This document shows, piece by piece, positions 1 to 5,998 of a DNA stretch of 8,061 bases (its first letter is position 1; every line of letters starts with the position of its first letter). The stretch is from Terriglobales bacterium (GTDB lineage: Bacteria > Acidobacteriota > Terriglobia > Terriglobales > Acidobacteriaceae). The position numbers and the translations under genes are program-made. The stretch is from contig JASHXK010000578.1 in the NCBI GenBank assembly GCA_030043575.1, forward strand, positions 1 to 8,061. The letters are read 5' to 3'. The notes beneath the pieces were generated by a model, which was not told where the DNA came from, made no database searches, and saw nothing but the letters and a program-made list of their open reading frames with translations.

Positions 1-356
1 CTGCCCTTGTTCAGCAGCGCCAGAATGTCCTCGCGCTCGTGTGCGAGGAATTTCTGAATCTGGCGATCGGGATCAATTTGCCGCGCCCACAACTGACCAG
101 CGCAGGGCAGGCGTTTGACGCGGTCCGAGAGCCTTAAAACTCGATGCCCCAGGTTCGCGTCCCTCATTTGGACGCTAACCTGGGCTCCCTGCAAGACATC
201 GGAAAGGGAATGTGCAGGATCGGTGGAGAGCAGCAGTAGACGCTGTTCTTTGTGCCGCGCGGCTTCATACAGCGCGTAGGCCGACGAGACCGTCGTCTTG
301 CCGACACCGCCTTTGCCGATGAAGAAGGTAAAGCGAGGCACGGCCCAATCTCGCAC
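1..356 (-). CDS. ArsA/GET3-family ATPase, N-terminal part (3' end beyond window)
   Basis: Reading the minus strand from a GTG at 356 gives 118 open codons to the window edge. The product has a deviant Walker A motif, GKGGVGKT, at residues 14-21. A Switch I-like segment, LLLLSTDPAHSLSDVL, follows at about 40-55, and an L-W-A-x-Q-I-D-P stretch lies further on. This order is characteristic of the ArsA/GET3 branch of SIMIBI P-loop ATPases, cytosolic nucleotide-driven switches that assist arsenite efflux or membrane-protein targeting. No arsenic gene is visible nearby, so arsenite transport should not be assumed; many bacterial homologues have no proven role. The GTG at 356 was preferred because a GAGAAA purine run lies about 8 bases upstream. 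A second in-frame GTG at 341 is possible. The gene is divergent from the DUF3857 gene, with an 82-base gap. Family assignment is firm; function is open. Confidence 0.88.
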   Translation of the reverse strand, partial: MRDWAVPRFTFFIGKGGVGKTTVSSAYALYEAARHKEQRLLLLSTDPAHSLSDVLQGAQVSVQMRDANLGHRVLRLSDRVKRLPCAGQLWARQIDPDRQIQKFLAHEREDILALLNKG

Positions 357-386
357 AGGAATGCTTTCTCGGCAACCGCAAGCAAG

Positions 387-415
387 TTGGAGTTGCGCCT
401 ACACTCGCGTACCAT
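387..415 (+). promoter_or_regulatory. possible sigma70-type promoter for the DUF3857 gene
   Basis: In the 82-base gap between the divergent genes, TTGGAG (387-392) and TACCAT (410-415) are separated by exactly 17 bases. They match the -35 and -10 consensus at 3/6 and 4/6 positions. Transcription would begin near 422, giving a leader of roughly 17 bases. The match is weak and no operator is evident, so this is only a candidate. Confidence 0.22.
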
Positions 416-438
416 GGGTATTCACCAGCCACCGAGCC

Positions 439-3400
439 ATGAAATTGTTTCTCGCCGCAGTTTTCCTTCTCGTCTCATCGTTGGTAACGACGCTGGCGCA
501 GCAAGCGCCTGCGGCCAGCGCCACGCCGTCCTCTTCCGCGAAAGACGCTGCACAAGCACCGTCCACGAATCCGACGACGGCACAGCCTTCGGTCACGCCG
601 CCTACGCCGGGCAAGCCATCGACACCGCCGACAAGTGCGCAGACCGGAACCGTGCAATCAGCCACGCCTCCGGACTACTCGCAGGAAGCCTACGTCGTCG
701 AGCATTCCAGCCAGAAAATACGCTTTGAAAACGACGGCACCGGCAGCATGGATACCGAGGCGCAGATCAAGATCATCAGCGAGAGCGGCGTGCAGGCGCT
801 GGGCCAAATCAAGGTGGGATACAACGCGCTGAGCGAGAAGCTGGAGATCGCCTACGCGCGCGTACGCAAACCGGATGGCAGCGTGGTCAACGCGCAGGAG
901 TCGGCCGTGCAGGACCTGACCTTTCCCGACGCGCCGGTCTATACCGACTATCACGAGAAGCACATCAGCGTGCCCTCACTGCGCCCGGGCGATGTTCTGG
1001 AGTATCGCTTTATTCACACCGTCGCCAGCCCGCTGGCACCGGGGCAATTCTGGACCAGCTACAACTTTGTGGAGAAGGGAATCGTTCTCGACGAGCAACT
1101 GGAGATCAACGTCCCCAAGGACCGCCAGATCAAGCTGAAAACCAAGCCGGGCTACGACGCCAAGATTACCGACGACGGCGACCGCCGCATCTATCGCTGG
1201 ACACACTCCAACCTGAAAGACGAAGACGACAAGAAGAAGAAAAAGAAGAAGACGGAAGACGAGATTGCGACGGTCGAACTCACGACGTTTAAGAGCTGGG
1301 ACGAACTGGGCGCGTGGTACGCCAGCCTGGAGCGCGATCGCCGGGTACCGGATGCGAGCGTGAAGGCCGAGGCCGCCGCGCTGGTCAAAGGCAAGACCGA
1401 CGACATGGCGAAGGTGAAGGCGCTGTACGACTACGTTTCGCGCAACATTCGCTATGTAAGCCTGTCGTTTGGCCTGGGTCGCATTCAGCCGCACGCGGCG
1501 AGCGAAGTGCTCGCCAACGGCTACGGCGATTGCAAGGACAAGAACACGCTGCTGGCGGCGCTGCTCGACGCCGAAGGCTTCCACTCGACCTCTGTCCTGA
1601 TCGGCTCACACATGAAGCTGGATCCCGACATTCCGTCGCCCTCGCAGTTCGATCACGTCATCACGCGTGTGCCGGTTGACGGCAACGAGATCTGGCTCGA
1701 CAGCACTCCCGGAGTCGCACCCTTCCGCATGTTGTCGGCGCAGCTGCGCGACAAGCAGGCACTGGCCATTCCGCCTGACGGCAACGCCGTCATCGTGAGC
1801 ACGCCGGCCGAGCTGCCGTTCCAGGCCTTCGACCGCACCAGCCTGGTCGGCAGCGTTAACGACAGCGGCACGCTGACCGCGCACGTCAGCACGGCCTCGC
1901 GCGGCGACACCGAGATGGTGCTGCGCTACGGCATGCGCCGTATGCCCAGCAGTCACTGGAAAGACATCTTCGACTACATGCTGACGCGCGCCAAGATGCA
2001 GCACACCGAGATCACGAACCTGAAGGCCAGCGATCCCAGCAACACCGACGATCCGCTGACCATCGAGTTTGACGTCACCGCCAGCAATTACTTCGATTGG
2101 GCGGCGGCAGAGTCGAAATTCGTGCTGCCGCTGGGCTCTATTCATTTGCCAACCGAAGACGACGAGGACGACGACACCACCTCGAATGAGCCCATCAAGC
2201 TGGGAGCTATTCGCGAAGACCGGGCGGACGTGAAGATCACTTTCCCCGCGAAGTACAAAGTGCATGCGCCGCTCAATGTCGACCTGAAACGCGACTACGC
2301 GGAGTACCACGCGGTTTACAAATTTGACGCCGGACAGCTGACCAGCCAGCGCACCCTGAAGGTCGCGATGTCGGAGATTCCGGCATCCCGTAAAGAGGAC
2401 TACGCCGCGTTCCGGCGTGTGGTGGGCTCCGACGAGGCGCAGCAGGTGACCCTGGAGAGTCAGTCACCGGCGGCGGCAGGCGTTGCTGGAGGCGGCGATC
2501 AGTCGGCCGACGATCTCTTTAATGCCGCAGTTCAGGCGTATCAGAATCAGCATTACCAGACTGCAGTTGATCTGTTGCAGCGAGTCATCAAGCTGGACCC
2601 GAAGTACAAGGGCGTGTGGGACGACCTGGGCGATGCCTACATGAATCTCGGCCAGACGGACAAGGCCATCGCGGCGTTCAAGCAGCAGATCGAAAACAAT
2701 CCCTACGATGCGTTTGCGTACAACTCGCTGGGTCTGGCCTATCAACGTCTGGGGCGCTACCAGGATGCTATCGAGCAGTTTCACAGGCAGATCGAAGTGA
2801 ATCCGCTTGACCCGTACGCGCACGCCAGTCTTGGCCAGCTGTATCTGGGACAGAAGAAGTTTTCCGAGGCCGTGCCTGAATTGGAGAAGGCGGTCGACAT
2901 TCAGCCGAAGAATCCGCTGCTGGAGATTTCGCTGGGCCAGGCGTACATCGCCACCAAGCAGACTGACAAGGGAATGGCAGCCTTCGAGAAGGCCATCAGC
3001 ATTTCGGCGGCACCGCTGGTGTGGAACAATATCGCCTACTCGCTGTCTGAGCAGAATGTGCAGCTCGATCGCGCCCAGCAGTATGCGGATACGGCCATCA
3101 ATGCGCTGGAGACAGAGCTGCGTGACGTGAATCTCGATAGTCTGCGTATGCAGGACCTTGGCACCGCCAATCTGCTGTTCGCGGTGTGGGACACGCGCGG
3201 CTGGGTCGACTTCAAGCGAGGCGATCTGGATACCGCGGAGAAATACATACTGCCCGCGTGGGAGGCCGGCGGCTCCGGCGATGAGGCCGAGCATCTGGGC
3301 GACATCGCCGACAAGCGCGGCAAGCGTGACGACGCGATTAATTACTACGTGCTGTCTCTACTCTCGGAAGACCCCAGTCTCACGGCGCGAGCCAAGCTGA

Positions 3401-3735
3401 CCGCACTCGGCGTGACCGACATCGACCACCGCATGGAGGTGGCCAAAGCCAAGATGGCTCCGCGCACAGTTGCGCTCAACAAGTCCGAGAAAGGCACGGC
3501 CGAATTCTTCCTGCTGGTTTCGCCCGGCAAAGTTGAGCAGGCGAAGTTCATCAAAGGCGACGACAATCTGAAGGCGTTCACCGATGTTCTGCAGAAGACC
3601 GATGTGCAGATGAAGTTTCCGCCGCAATCGCAGACTCACGTGGTGCGGCGAGCCGTAGTACGTTGCGGAACGGCGTCGCCAGGCCCGTGTACAGTGGAAC
3701 TGGTGCCGTCGACCGAGGTGCGGTCGCTGGAATAG
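439..3735 (+). CDS. exported DUF3857 / transglutaminase-like / TPR protein
   Basis: 1098 aa. The ATG at 439 was chosen because it begins a good signal peptide (MKLFLAAVFLLVSSLVTTLA, cleavage near residue 20). The frame is open upstream to 298, but that extension overlaps the ATPase gene and would bury the signal. Order of parts: a Pro/Thr/Ser/Ala-rich linker (about 21-79); a DUF3857-type beta-rich region (about 80-250); a transglutaminase-like domain (about 300-430) with GDCKDK (Cys365), FDHVI (His406) and WLDSTPG (Asp421), a complete triad; a second beta-rich region (to about 670); five TPRs (about 691-858) with a further TPR-like pair near 920-980; and a C-terminal segment (about 1015-1098). 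A seven-lysine run (265-271) and an acidic run (573-579) look like flexible insertions. Such proteins are envelope-located in Acidobacteriota and Bacteroidota, with unknown substrates. The triad suggests a protease or amidase-like activity, unproven. The Shine-Dalgarno is weak (GAG at 434). The stop codon lies in a heptamer repeat shared with the convergent TonB_C gene. Confidence 0.93.
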   Translation: MKLFLAAVFLLVSSLVTTLAQQAPAASATPSSSAKDAAQAPSTNPTTAQPSVTPPTPGKPSTPPTSAQTGTVQSATPPDYSQEAYVVEHSSQKIRFENDGTGSMDTEAQIKIISESGVQALGQIKVGYNALSEKLEIAYARVRKPDGSVVNAQESAVQDLTFPDAPVYTDYHEKHISVPSLRPGDVLEYRFIHTVASPLAPGQFWTSYNFVEKGIVLDEQLEINVPKDRQIKLKTKPGYDAKITDDGDRRIYRWTHSNLKDEDDKKKKKKKTEDEIATVELTTFKSWDELGAWYASLERDRRVPDASVKAEAAALVKGKTDDMAKVKALYDYVSRNIRYVSLSFGLGRIQPHAASEVLANGYGDCKDKNTLLAALLDAEGFHSTSVLIGSHMKLDPDIPSPSQFDHVITRVPVDGNEIWLDSTPGVAPFRMLSAQLRDKQALAIPPDGNAVIVSTPAELPFQAFDRTSLVGSVNDSGTLTAHVSTASRGDTEMVLRYGMRRMPSSHWKDIFDYMLTRAKMQHTEITNLKASDPSNTDDPLTIEFDVTASNYFDWAAAESKFVLPLGSIHLPTEDDEDDDTTSNEPIKLGAIREDRADVKITFPAKYKVHAPLNVDLKRDYAEYHAVYKFDAGQLTSQRTLKVAMSEIPASRKEDYAAFRRVVGSDEAQQVTLESQSPAAAGVAGGGDQSADDLFNAAVQAYQNQHYQTAVDLLQRVIKLDPKYKGVWDDLGDAYMNLGQTDKAIAAFKQQIENNPYDAFAYNSLGLAYQRLGRYQDAIEQFHRQIEVNPLDPYAHASLGQLYLGQKKFSEAVPELEKAVDIQPKNPLLEISLGQAYIATKQTDKGMAAFEKAISISAAPLVWNNIAYSLSEQNVQLDRAQQYADTAINALETELRDVNLDSLRMQDLGTANLLFAVWDTRGWVDFKRGDLDTAEKYILPAWEAGGSGDEAEHLGDIADKRGKRDDAINYYVLSLLSEDPSLTARAKLTALGVTDIDHRMEVAKAKMAPRTVALNKSEKGTAEFFLLVSPGKVEQAKFIKGDDNLKAFTDVLQKTDVQMKFPPQSQTHVVRRAVVRCGTASPGPCTVELVPSTEVRSLE

Positions 3736-3768
3736 TGGTTGGTGATCAGTGGCTAGTGGCTAGAAGTA
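3734..3768 (+). repeat. left heptamer array (AGTGGCT type)
   Basis: Five 7-base units in register: AGTGGTT (3734), GGTGATC (3741), AGTGGCT (3748), AGTGGCT (3755) and a decayed AGAAGTA (3762). The first unit starts inside the TAG stop of the DUF3857 gene, and the two perfect units contain the stop of the convergent TonB_C gene. Positions 3749-3763 (GTGGCTAGTGGCTAG) recur exactly, in inverted orientation, at 4239-4253. This is probably a dispersed intergenic repeat that arose by slippage or copying. Confidence 0.75.
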
Positions 3769-4175
3769 GTCTGGGATACGTTTTCAGGCGGTGGCGTCGG
3801 AGTGCTGACTTTCACCTGCCCGTCTTTATCGCGCCACAAGAACACGTCGACTTGTGCAACAGTTGGGACGGAGTGCCCGCTCTGTTTTCCTGGTCTAAAG
3901 CGCCAGGCGCTGACCTGACGGACCGCTTCGGCGGCGGCTCCCTTGTCCGCCCCACTAATGATCCGCGCGCTGCACACGTATCCCTTGTCGCTGACCACGA
4001 CAAACAGCGAAGCAGTTCCGATATAAGTCTTGTCGGCCAGCGGCGGGGATGGTGCAGGCAGGTTCCGCTTTGGCAATGAGACTTGCGGTGACTGTGGACG
4101 AAAGCCTTTATCGCTGGCCCGGGCGATCATCGACAAACCGACAGCGATACAGAGCGGTAGGGCATGAAATCTCAC
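3753..4175 (-). CDS. small exported TonB C-terminal-domain protein
   Basis: 140 aa. It begins with a probable signal peptide (MRFHALPLCIAVGLSMIARA), then a short Pro-rich stretch (about 28-48), then a TonB_C-like domain (about 53-115). The domain shows the family pattern: a beta strand, G-Y-V-C-S-A-R-I-I-S-G, a helix A-A-x-E-A-V, and the WRFRP signature at 91-95. Canonical TonB carries an uncleaved N-terminal anchor and a long periplasm-spanning Pro-rich region; this protein is much shorter, so it is unlikely to be a working ExbBD-coupled transducer. It may be a periplasmic or lipid-free relative of unknown role. The start is GTG at 4175: an in-frame TAG lies a few codons upstream and no ATG precedes the signal. 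No clear Shine-Dalgarno is seen. The last residues, Ser-His-stop, are encoded by the heptamer repeat, so the natural C-terminus may have been altered when the repeat arose. Confidence 0.8.
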   Translation of the reverse strand: MRFHALPLCIAVGLSMIARASDKGFRPQSPQVSLPKRNLPAPSPPLADKTYIGTASLFVVVSDKGYVCSARIISGADKGAAAEAVRQVSAWRFRPGKQSGHSVPTVAQVDVFLWRDKDGQVKVSTPTPPPENVSQTTSSH

Positions 4176-4236
4176 GTGCGGACCGTACTACGTGGCTCGA
4201 CGTTCCCATGCATTCCTTGTCGCAAATGAAACTCCC

Positions 4237-4269
4237 TACTAGCCACTAGCCACGGACCACCTAGCCACT
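4237..4269 (-). repeat. right heptamer array, inverted relative to the left array
   Basis: On the plus strand the units are AGCCACT (4241), AGCCACG (4248), a diverged 8-base unit GACCACCT (4255) and AGCCACT (4263). Read on the minus strand these are AGTGGCT-type units, the same family as at 3734-3768. CTAGCCACTAGCCAC at 4239-4253 is the exact reverse complement of 3749-3763. The array lies in the gap between the divergent TonB_C and DinB genes, just before the DinB leader. Confidence 0.75.
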
Positions 4270-4288
4270 GTCCCTATCAATTCTGCGT

Positions 4289-4307
4289 TAGAATTCTCCG
4301 ACGGAGG
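4289..4307 (+). promoter_or_regulatory. possible -10 box and Shine-Dalgarno of the DinB-family gene
   Basis: TAGAAT (4289-4294) matches the -10 consensus at 5 of 6 positions, but no good -35 lies 16-18 bases upstream, where the heptamer array ends. GGAGG (4303-4307) is a strong ribosome binding site 4 bases before the ATG at 4312. The binding site is convincing; the promoter is a guess and would give a very short leader. Confidence 0.45.
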
Positions 4308-4311
4308 TTGT

Positions 4312-4872
4312 ATGACCGATTTGCGTTATCCGATCGGCAAGTTTGAGTGGCTCCCGCCAGGCACTGCGGAAGAGAGTGTCAAAGCTCGCGAACGGCACAT
4401 TGACGTACTTGCAAAAATGCCGTTGCAGATGCGCGCGGCGGTGCAGGGGCTGGGCGCGCAACAGCTCGATACACCGTACCGTCCCGAAGGCTGGACGGTG
4501 CGGCAGGTTGTGCATCATGTGCCCGACAGCCACATGAACGCATACATTCGCTTCAAGCTCGCGCTCACTGAACCGGAACCCAGGATCAAATCGTACAAGG
4601 AAGCCGAATGGGCGAAGCTGCCTGATTCGACGATCACGCCGATTGAAGTTTCACTACAGCTTCTTGCCGCATTGCATTCGCGCTGGGTCGATCTGCTGCA
4701 GAGTATGCAACCGTCCGATTTCGAACGCCCGCTGTACCATCCTGAACGCGGCGTGCTCACTCTGGAACACATGCTCGCTATGTACGCCTGGCATTCTCGC
4801 CATCATCTTGCACATATCAACACGCTGCGCGAGCGCATGAATTGGAATCAGCGCGCGGCCGTGCAGCCGTAA
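4312..4872 (+). CDS. YfiT/DinB-fold metal-dependent transferase
   Basis: 186 aa, close to the usual length of the YfiT group in the DinB superfamily (four-helix bundle). The segment GWTVRQVVHHVPDSHMN (about 60-76) and WHSRHHLAHI (160-169) carry the metal-binding histidines. By correspondence with Bacillus subtilis YfiT, His68, His161 and His165 should bind the metal. The segments YIRFKLALTE and TPIEVSLQLL are also typical of this group. Characterised relatives are bacillithiol S-transferases (BstA), which conjugate a low-molecular-weight thiol to electrophiles or antibiotics in the cytosol; older annotation calls them metal-dependent hydrolases. The thiol used here is unknown. The start is fixed by GGAGG 4 bases upstream. 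The gene stands alone, divergent from the TonB_C gene, with a long gap downstream. Family assignment is strong; the substrate is inference. Confidence 0.9.
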   Translation: MTDLRYPIGKFEWLPPGTAEESVKARERHIDVLAKMPLQMRAAVQGLGAQQLDTPYRPEGWTVRQVVHHVPDSHMNAYIRFKLALTEPEPRIKSYKEAEWAKLPDSTITPIEVSLQLLAALHSRWVDLLQSMQPSDFERPLYHPERGVLTLEHMLAMYAWHSRHHLAHINTLRERMNWNQRAAVQP

Positions 4873-5077
4873 TTTGCAAAAGAAAAGTCGCGCTGCTGTG
4901 ACGAATGTGTCGCGCACTGCGGTGAAACGCGCACCTTATTCAATCGCAAGTGAATTTATGTAACGGTTGGATGAGCTGCGCTTACTTCGCCGTCAACGAC
5001 TCGTCCAAGCCAAGTCGCGGAAAGTTTTCGATGCAGTGAACTTTTCGGTGGCGCTCGGCGTACAAGCCGGGTAGGAG

Positions 5078-5103
5078 GAGTGCGTCAGCGTCGGCTGGCA
5101 CTC
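5078..5103 (+). repeat. bulged hairpin in the gap after the DinB-family gene
   Basis: GAGTGC (5078-5083) pairs with GCACTC (5098-5103). CAGC (5086-5089) pairs with GCTG (5094-5097) around a GTCG loop, leaving a 2-base GT bulge on one side. That makes ten base pairs in all. No T-run follows, and the hairpin is about 200 bases beyond the DinB-family stop, so a terminator role is doubtful. Confidence 0.4.
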
Positions 5104-5254
5104 GAGTTGCATCAAAAATGCGGGGTCAAACAGAATGTTTCGCCAGCGGTTTGGCGGCCCAGGCGAGACAAACTTGAGGGAAAGCTTGACGGCGTCCCCG
5201 TGCTGTTTAACCCCGGTTTCACATTGTATGCTTAGCGGTACGAATTGCAAGGCG

Positions 5255-5286
5255 TTCCGGAATTCATCCTCGAGCGAATTCCGGAA
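5255..5286. repeat. perfect 11-bp inverted repeat upstream of the small secreted protein
   Basis: TTCCGGAATTC (5255-5265) and GAATTCCGGAA (5276-5286) are exact reverse complements separated by 10 bases, which themselves contain CTCGAG. Each arm also holds the smaller palindromes TTCCGGAA and GAATTC. It lies about 80 bases before the start codon at 5369. It could be a regulator binding site or an RNA hairpin in a leader; neither is demonstrated. Confidence 0.6.
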
Positions 5287-5354
5287 TCCGCAACCAGTCC
5301 GGTTTTGGATTCGGATGTTAGCCGCATGGGCTGCCAGAACGAAGTCACAAATAG

Positions 5355-5360
5355 AAGGAG
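5355..5360 (+). promoter_or_regulatory. ribosome binding site deciding the start at 5369
   Basis: AAGGAG lies 8 bases before the ATG at 5369, an ideal spacing. It settles the start of the small secreted protein against the longer in-frame opening from 5135. Confidence 0.85.
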
Positions 5361-5368
5361 ATTGGGAA

Positions 5369-5755
5369 ATGACTCGTATACTGGCTCGTCCTACGTTGTT
5401 TTTGCTTGCACTGACACTCACCCTGGCCATCGGTGCGTTTGCCGCCTCCAAATCGCAGAGCGTCACGCTCTACCACGACGCACAGCTCAACGGTAAAACC
5501 CTTCCCGCCGGTGACTATACGGTGAAGTGCGACACCACCGGCTCGACCGCGCAGGTGCGGTTCATCCGCAATGGAAAGGAAGTCGCCACGGCAAGCGGAC
5601 AGGTCAAGCAGTTGACTAGTGCACCGGAGACCAACCAAGTGGTGACGCTGGACGGCAATGGTGGTCCCGCAACCATCACCGAGATCGATTTCAGCAACAC
5701 CAAGAGCGGCGTGACCTTCGAAACATCGACAGCCATGTCGAACGCTGGACAGTAA
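5369..5755 (+). CDS. small secreted protein of unknown function
   Basis: 128 aa. A clear signal peptide runs over residues 1-25 (Arg near the N-terminus, the Leu/Ala-rich core LFLLALTLTLAIG, then AFA before cleavage). The mature part of about 103 residues is rich in Thr, Ser, Val and Gly and alternates in a beta-strand pattern. The section S-V-T-L-Y-H-D-A-Q-L-N-G-K-T-L-P-A-G-D-Y-T-V resembles small exported proteins common in Acidobacteriota with an LPAGDYxV-type motif, probably a beta-sandwich. Neither a catalytic motif nor a lipobox cysteine is seen, and the single Cys is in V-K-C-D. The strong AAGGAG site fixes the start. The gene is monocistronic: a palindrome lies upstream and a strong hairpin 20 bases downstream. 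I do not recognise a named function; an extracellular or periplasmic structural or binding role is only a guess. Confidence 0.87.
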   Translation: MTRILARPTLFLLALTLTLAIGAFAASKSQSVTLYHDAQLNGKTLPAGDYTVKCDTTGSTAQVRFIRNGKEVATASGQVKQLTSAPETNQVVTLDGNGGPATITEIDFSNTKSGVTFETSTAMSNAGQ

Positions 5756-5774
5756 TCGCAGCAACTGGACACTG

Positions 5775-5801
5775 CGGAAGGGAGTGTAGAACTCCCTTCC
5801 G
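5775..5801 (+). terminator. hairpin terminator candidate after the small secreted protein
   Basis: CGGAAGGGAGT (5775-5785) pairs perfectly with ACTCCCTTCCG (5791-5801) around the 5-base loop GTAGA. It begins 20 bases after the stop codon. There is no T-run after the stem, so it may act as a factor-dependent or bidirectional terminator, or as a 3' end stabiliser. Confidence 0.6.
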
Positions 5802-5917
5802 AGTTCATCGTGCTCTGGCAGTGCTGGCCTTCGTGTCTGCGCGAGAAATGACTTTCGTTTTTGGCGGTGACGCAGGAATCCCAGGAATCGAGTGCCGTAC
5901 GTGCGGCAATGACTTAG

Positions 5918-5946
5918 CCCAGGACGGAGCGCAGCGCGGTCCTGGG
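5918..5946. terminator. hairpin between the convergent secreted-protein and ligase genes
   Basis: CCCAGGAC (5918-5925) pairs with GTCCTGGG (5939-5946) across a 13-base GC-rich loop. A smaller stem, TGCCG/CGGCA (5893-5908), sits just before it, and an imperfect 9-pair stem (5974-5998, two G-T pairs) abuts the ligase stop codon. None has a T-run. The cluster sits between two convergent genes, where bidirectional termination would be expected. It could equally be a dispersed GC-rich palindromic repeat. Confidence 0.4.
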
Positions 5947-5998
5947 TAGCCGCTTTATTTGGAGGTCGTTTTAGCCGGCGTCACACGCAGGCGTCGGC

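Larger units (their letters stand above)
4873..5368. other. 496-base intergenic stretch without a convincing gene
   Basis: No frame here has both a plausible start signal and a recognisable product. A plus-strand frame opens at 5135 and runs into the next gene, but the Shine-Dalgarno and signal peptide of that gene point to 5369. A 157-codon minus-strand frame (4993-5466) has no family resemblance and covers the start of the next gene. The stretch does contain a bulged hairpin (5078-5103) and a perfect inverted repeat (5255-5286). A TATGCT resembling a -10 box lies at 5227-5232. It could hold a long leader, a small RNA or gene remains; none is shown. Confidence 0.6.

Noticed and set aside
164..415. 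83-codon minus-strand frame with a start at 415
   Set aside because: The overlapping frame from 356 carries the ArsA Walker A and Switch I motifs, so this is a shadow.
298..438. 47-codon N-terminal extension of the DUF3857 gene from an upstream ATG at 298
   Set aside because: It overlaps the divergent ArsA-family gene in antisense and would bury a clear signal peptide that begins at 439.
976..3294. Long minus-strand frames of about 200-276 codons opposite the DUF3857 gene
   Set aside because: They are antisense openings caused by GC-rich codon bias; their translations show no motif, and the plus strand has recognisable domains throughout.
3734..4269. A true insertion sequence or MITE
   Set aside because: There is no transposase and no target-site duplication outside the two heptamer arrays, and the enclosed gene is an ordinary exported TonB_C protein.
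5135..5368. 78-codon extension of the small secreted protein
   Set aside because: AAGGAG at the right distance and a signal peptide both point to the ATG at 5369; the extension has no recognisable features.
4993..5466. 157-codon minus-strand frame
   Set aside because: It has no family resemblance, covers the start and ribosome site of the 5369 gene, and its composition fits a chance opening in GC-rich DNA.
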